Source: Motacilla alba alba (taxonomy: Eukaryota > Chordata > Aves > Passeriformes > Motacillidae). From it: 64,000 nt of DNA. Location of the stretch: contig NC_052018.1 of the NCBI RefSeq assembly GCF_015832195.1, positions 3,771,856 to 3,835,855 of the forward strand, given 5' to 3'. This document shows, one piece after another, positions 60,912-64,000 of the stretch. Made by a program: the position numbers and the translations under genes. The notes beneath the pieces were generated by a model. The model was not told the DNA's origin and did no database searches. It saw nothing but the letters and a program-made list of their open reading frames with translations. Position 1 is the first letter of the stretch. Every line of letters begins with the position of its first letter.

Positions 60912-63900
60912 TGCTGACCTTCCAGGGTGATGGACTCAGTGTGACCCCCCTAAGGACTTGCAGACCCCTGTGTATGGCCCAGACAGCCTTGCAGCCCTCC
61001 ATGGGGTTGTCTTCCTCTGATAGGAGCACAGCTGCTGAGCCAAGGCTGCTTCCCATCCCATGTTTCCAGAAGGGGCACCAGCCCCGTGCACCCTGGAGCA
61101 GCTGCCCCCACCTCACACATCATTGTGTCCTCAGCCACCCTCTTGTTGTTCTTGTGTCCTGCAGCGGCTGTAAAAGGTCTTCTGCCATGACCTCAGCTCA
61201 GATCTGCCCCGCAAAGCTTTTCCTCCTGCAAACAACATCACCAGCGAGGGGTGACCTTTAGCTTGTGCATCACTCGCGGCAGATGCTGGCTCATGTTTGT
61301 CCTGCTCAGTGGGGGCAGCTGAAGTGTAAATGATGTGAGGTCATCCCAGCCTCCAGCTGGCTGACACCAAGCGTCCTTTTCCCTCCTGCTGCCGCTTACA
61401 ACGCAAAGATGACGCCATGCAGTTACCCACAGAGGTGTACACGGTGGTTTTTGGGGGCCTCGTGTTTGCAACAGCTTAAAAAATTATGCTGAAAATACCG
61501 CAGAGGAGCCAGCTCATTACACATCCACCATGGGAAGCCTCTGTAGAAACAAATCCTACTTCTTATACAACATTTATCTCCCAGGACAGAGTTTCAGTCT
61601 CTCAATAGAACATGCTGAGGCAAAGTGAGAAAGTCACTTCCTCAGAGCCACCCACAAGTCCCTGACCAGGTCTTAATTCGTTAGACCATGCTGCTACGGT
61701 CGAGTAGGTTCATAGAGGGATGGGGCTGGCTGGAAAAAGATGTGTTTCATCAGTAAAAGGTCTTTTTATAGTGACAGAAAGGAAAGATCATTGCAAAGCC
61801 AGTTTGTTGGGTTGTTTCCTAAAATTTGGTGGTTTGCATAGTGGAAGAACAATCCATTCACAGTCATTTTCACTGCCTTTAACGACAGCTGTTAATAGCC
61901 TGTGGCATTTGCTGGGATTTGTGTCTGGATTTGCTTTGTGTTTCTCGCCTTCCTCATTGTTATTTTCATTGGCCAAGTTGTCAGGGAAGTGCAACTCCCA
62001 CCCCCTCCCAGGTGATCATTTTTACAAGCAAAATAGAGCAAAGAATCCTTAGGGGGGGAGAAAAGAGTCAGTTCTGACACAAAGACCTGATTAAAAAAAG
62101 AAATCCCATTAAAAGCGTTTGCAAAACCAGGCTGCTCCTGTGGTCCGGGGGTGTAAAGCTGTTGGTCTCATGGATGGTGTGGATGTAGTGGAAGCCAGAG
62201 GCCTCTGAAAGAAAAATTTGGGAAGGGCCTTCAGCCCCATGGAGCATCCGTCATGGGTCCGACCAGCGGCTCGTACATCCTCGGATCGTGTCCCCAGGAG
62301 CAGCAGCGTGGGAAGCAGGCAAGTCGGGAACATCCCACCCCCATCCACGTTCCCCTGAGGGTGGGAAGAGGCACAGCAGGTTTTTCTCAGTCTTCATCCA
62401 CCCTCCTGATCCTCCTTGTCCTATTTCTTCTCCCCACAAACTGTGGGTTAAAGAGATGATGGAGGCACTTCCCAGCTCCTGCTGGATCTGGCACCGAAGG
62501 ATGGTTTGCAGGGATGCTGTTCCCTTGGTCTGCTGCAAAAAGAGGGGAGGAGAAAGAAGTGCCAGGTATGCACATCCTGGCACTCCCATCCCCCCCCATT
62601 CTCCCAGGGCCTGGAGGGGAAGACAGGATTTATGTGTGGGGAAGGCTGGCAGGAGCTGGACACGGCTTCTGATGAGTAGGGAAGTGCTTTGGCATCCCAT
62701 TGCTATTCCTGACACTCAGCTGGAGGTGTTTAGGTGGGGAATTGGAGATGTACATCCTTCCCTATCGCCCTTTGCCTCAGCTGAGTGTGGTGGGAGGGAG
62801 CATCATTCCTTCTGAGACACAATCAAAGGAATTGAATTCCTGAGCACCAGCCTGCCACCAGGTTAATTTCTCCTCCTGGTCCTATAAAATGCTGTCTTGT
62901 TCCTAGGAAAAGTCATCCTCTGGGATGCTGGGCCTCCAGGAAGGGCCTTTCCCAGTTTGGGTGGCCACATACAAAGGTGTGGAGCCCATCCATCTCCTCA
63001 TGTTCTCTGGGCTGAGAGGGCCAGGACCTCCCCACATCGCTACAGATTCCTGTGATGTGTCCTCCACGTGCCGTGGAATGGAGCATCAGGGATTCTGGCC
63101 ATGAGGCCATGGCCTGTGCCCACTTCCATAGGGTTTGGATGTCAGATAGGGGTGGCCTGCAGAGGGGACATCTCCCTCCTGTGCCCCAACTCACCCAGGA
63201 CGCATCCACAATTTGGCCCACACCCACATTGGGCAGAGAGAGGTTTGAGTTGAAATTTGGATTGAAATTCCGGGCTCTGCAGGAAGTGCAGTTATACGGT
63301 GTAGTTTTGTCATAAAACCTGTCCCACCTGAAGAACACCAGACTGGCTGCAGGCACCCAGAGGGATGTGCCTCATTCTCCTGGACCCATCCTCCTCCTTG
63401 CCCACTCCAGTGTATCCCACTGCCCCTGAGTCCTGCAGAGACATTCCCAGCAGACATCCCACCTTGCTGCATGGGCTGAGCTCATGAGGGAAGCATGAAG
63501 GGAGGTGGGATAAGCAGTCTGCCCTCCTGTTTTTCCTCTCTCCAAGACCCTGCTCCCTGGCTCTGTTTCCTGGCCTGCAGCCTCCTGCAGCCCAGCCGAG
63601 CATCCGTTGGCTTCCAGCGGGATGCAAAGCTCAATGTAAGCAGACATTTTTCCTCCAGACAGATGTTTTGATTAGGGAATGACCGCTCTGGCAACAGGAG
63701 GCTATTTTCTTCTTCTGGAATGAGCAAGAAGCTTTTATTATCTTCTTCTCTTTATTTTTTTTTTTATTCCCTGTCAAAAGACTTTCTGCGTCTGCTTAAA
63801 CTCAAAGTTCTGGAAATCTGTGCGCTCCCACAGCCCCCCAGCCTCACACAGCCTTCTCCCAGAGATTGTCCCAGCTCTTCAGAAAGGCATGGAACAGACG

Positions 63901-64000
63901 GATTTTTTTGCTTGGTCCGCTTGCTTGGGCCAGGCTCACCTGCAAATCATGGCCTAAGAGAAATGGTAGATTTAGGGCAGATATAAATTGTAATAGAAAT
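60912..64000. other. Right-end stretch without CR1
   Basis: 3.1 kb of unique sequence with a T-rich run near 63750. No exon of BLK or any other gene recognised. Confidence 0.5.

Noticed and set aside
46400..64000. BLK coding exons (SH3, SH2, kinase)
   Set aside because: I looked for the ALYDY, FLIRES and HRDL-type Src-family blocks on the plus strand and saw none. If BLK is here, only an untranslated exon can be inside the window.

Overview
The window looks like nuclear DNA of a bird, most likely a songbird. About 35 truncated copies of the avian CR1 LINE are spread over it; by my approximate boundaries they cover about 8.6 kb (13%). Two stretches also look like solo LTRs of passerine-type endogenous retroviruses. 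Everything else is AT/GC-mixed intron and intergenic DNA with short low-complexity runs. The species assignment is inference from repeat types; nothing here resembles bacterial or viral operon structure.

Only one protein-coding gene can be supported: FAM167A (DIORA-1, Pfam FAM167/DUF3259), on the minus strand. Its two coding exons (38230-38607 and 29123-29386) join in phase 0 across an 8.8-kb intron to give a complete 213-residue protein. A CpG-rich block at about 44.9-47.3 kb holds a strong minus-strand splice donor (46175-46180), which fits an untranslated first exon and promoter. The 3' UTR runs leftwards from 29122; where it ends is not settled by the sequence.

Layout. 1-26 kb: gene-free sequence with scattered CR1 copies, two probable solo LTRs (12.4-13.5 kb), a 44-bp minisatellite (18.7-18.9 kb) and a small CpG-rich patch (19.2-19.65 kb). 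26-29.1 kb: probable FAM167A 3' UTR and downstream flank. 29.1-46.4 kb: the FAM167A transcription unit with CR1 insertions in both introns. 46.4-64 kb: upstream flank. In other vertebrates BLK lies head-to-head with FAM167A, so BLK would be expected on the plus strand here. I found no BLK coding exon. A promoter-like block followed by a consensus splice donor (52773-53288) is the only candidate for its untranslated first exon, and that is weak.

No new multi-gene system was found. The most useful observations are: a CR1 copy flanked by its own inverted 3' ends, a CR1 beginning about 50 bp from the acceptor of the last FAM167A coding exon, a long open reading frame running from the first coding exon into the intron, alternating CR1 copies able to form hairpins, a 16-bp perfect palindrome with a homeodomain core, and repeat expansions that arose inside CR1.
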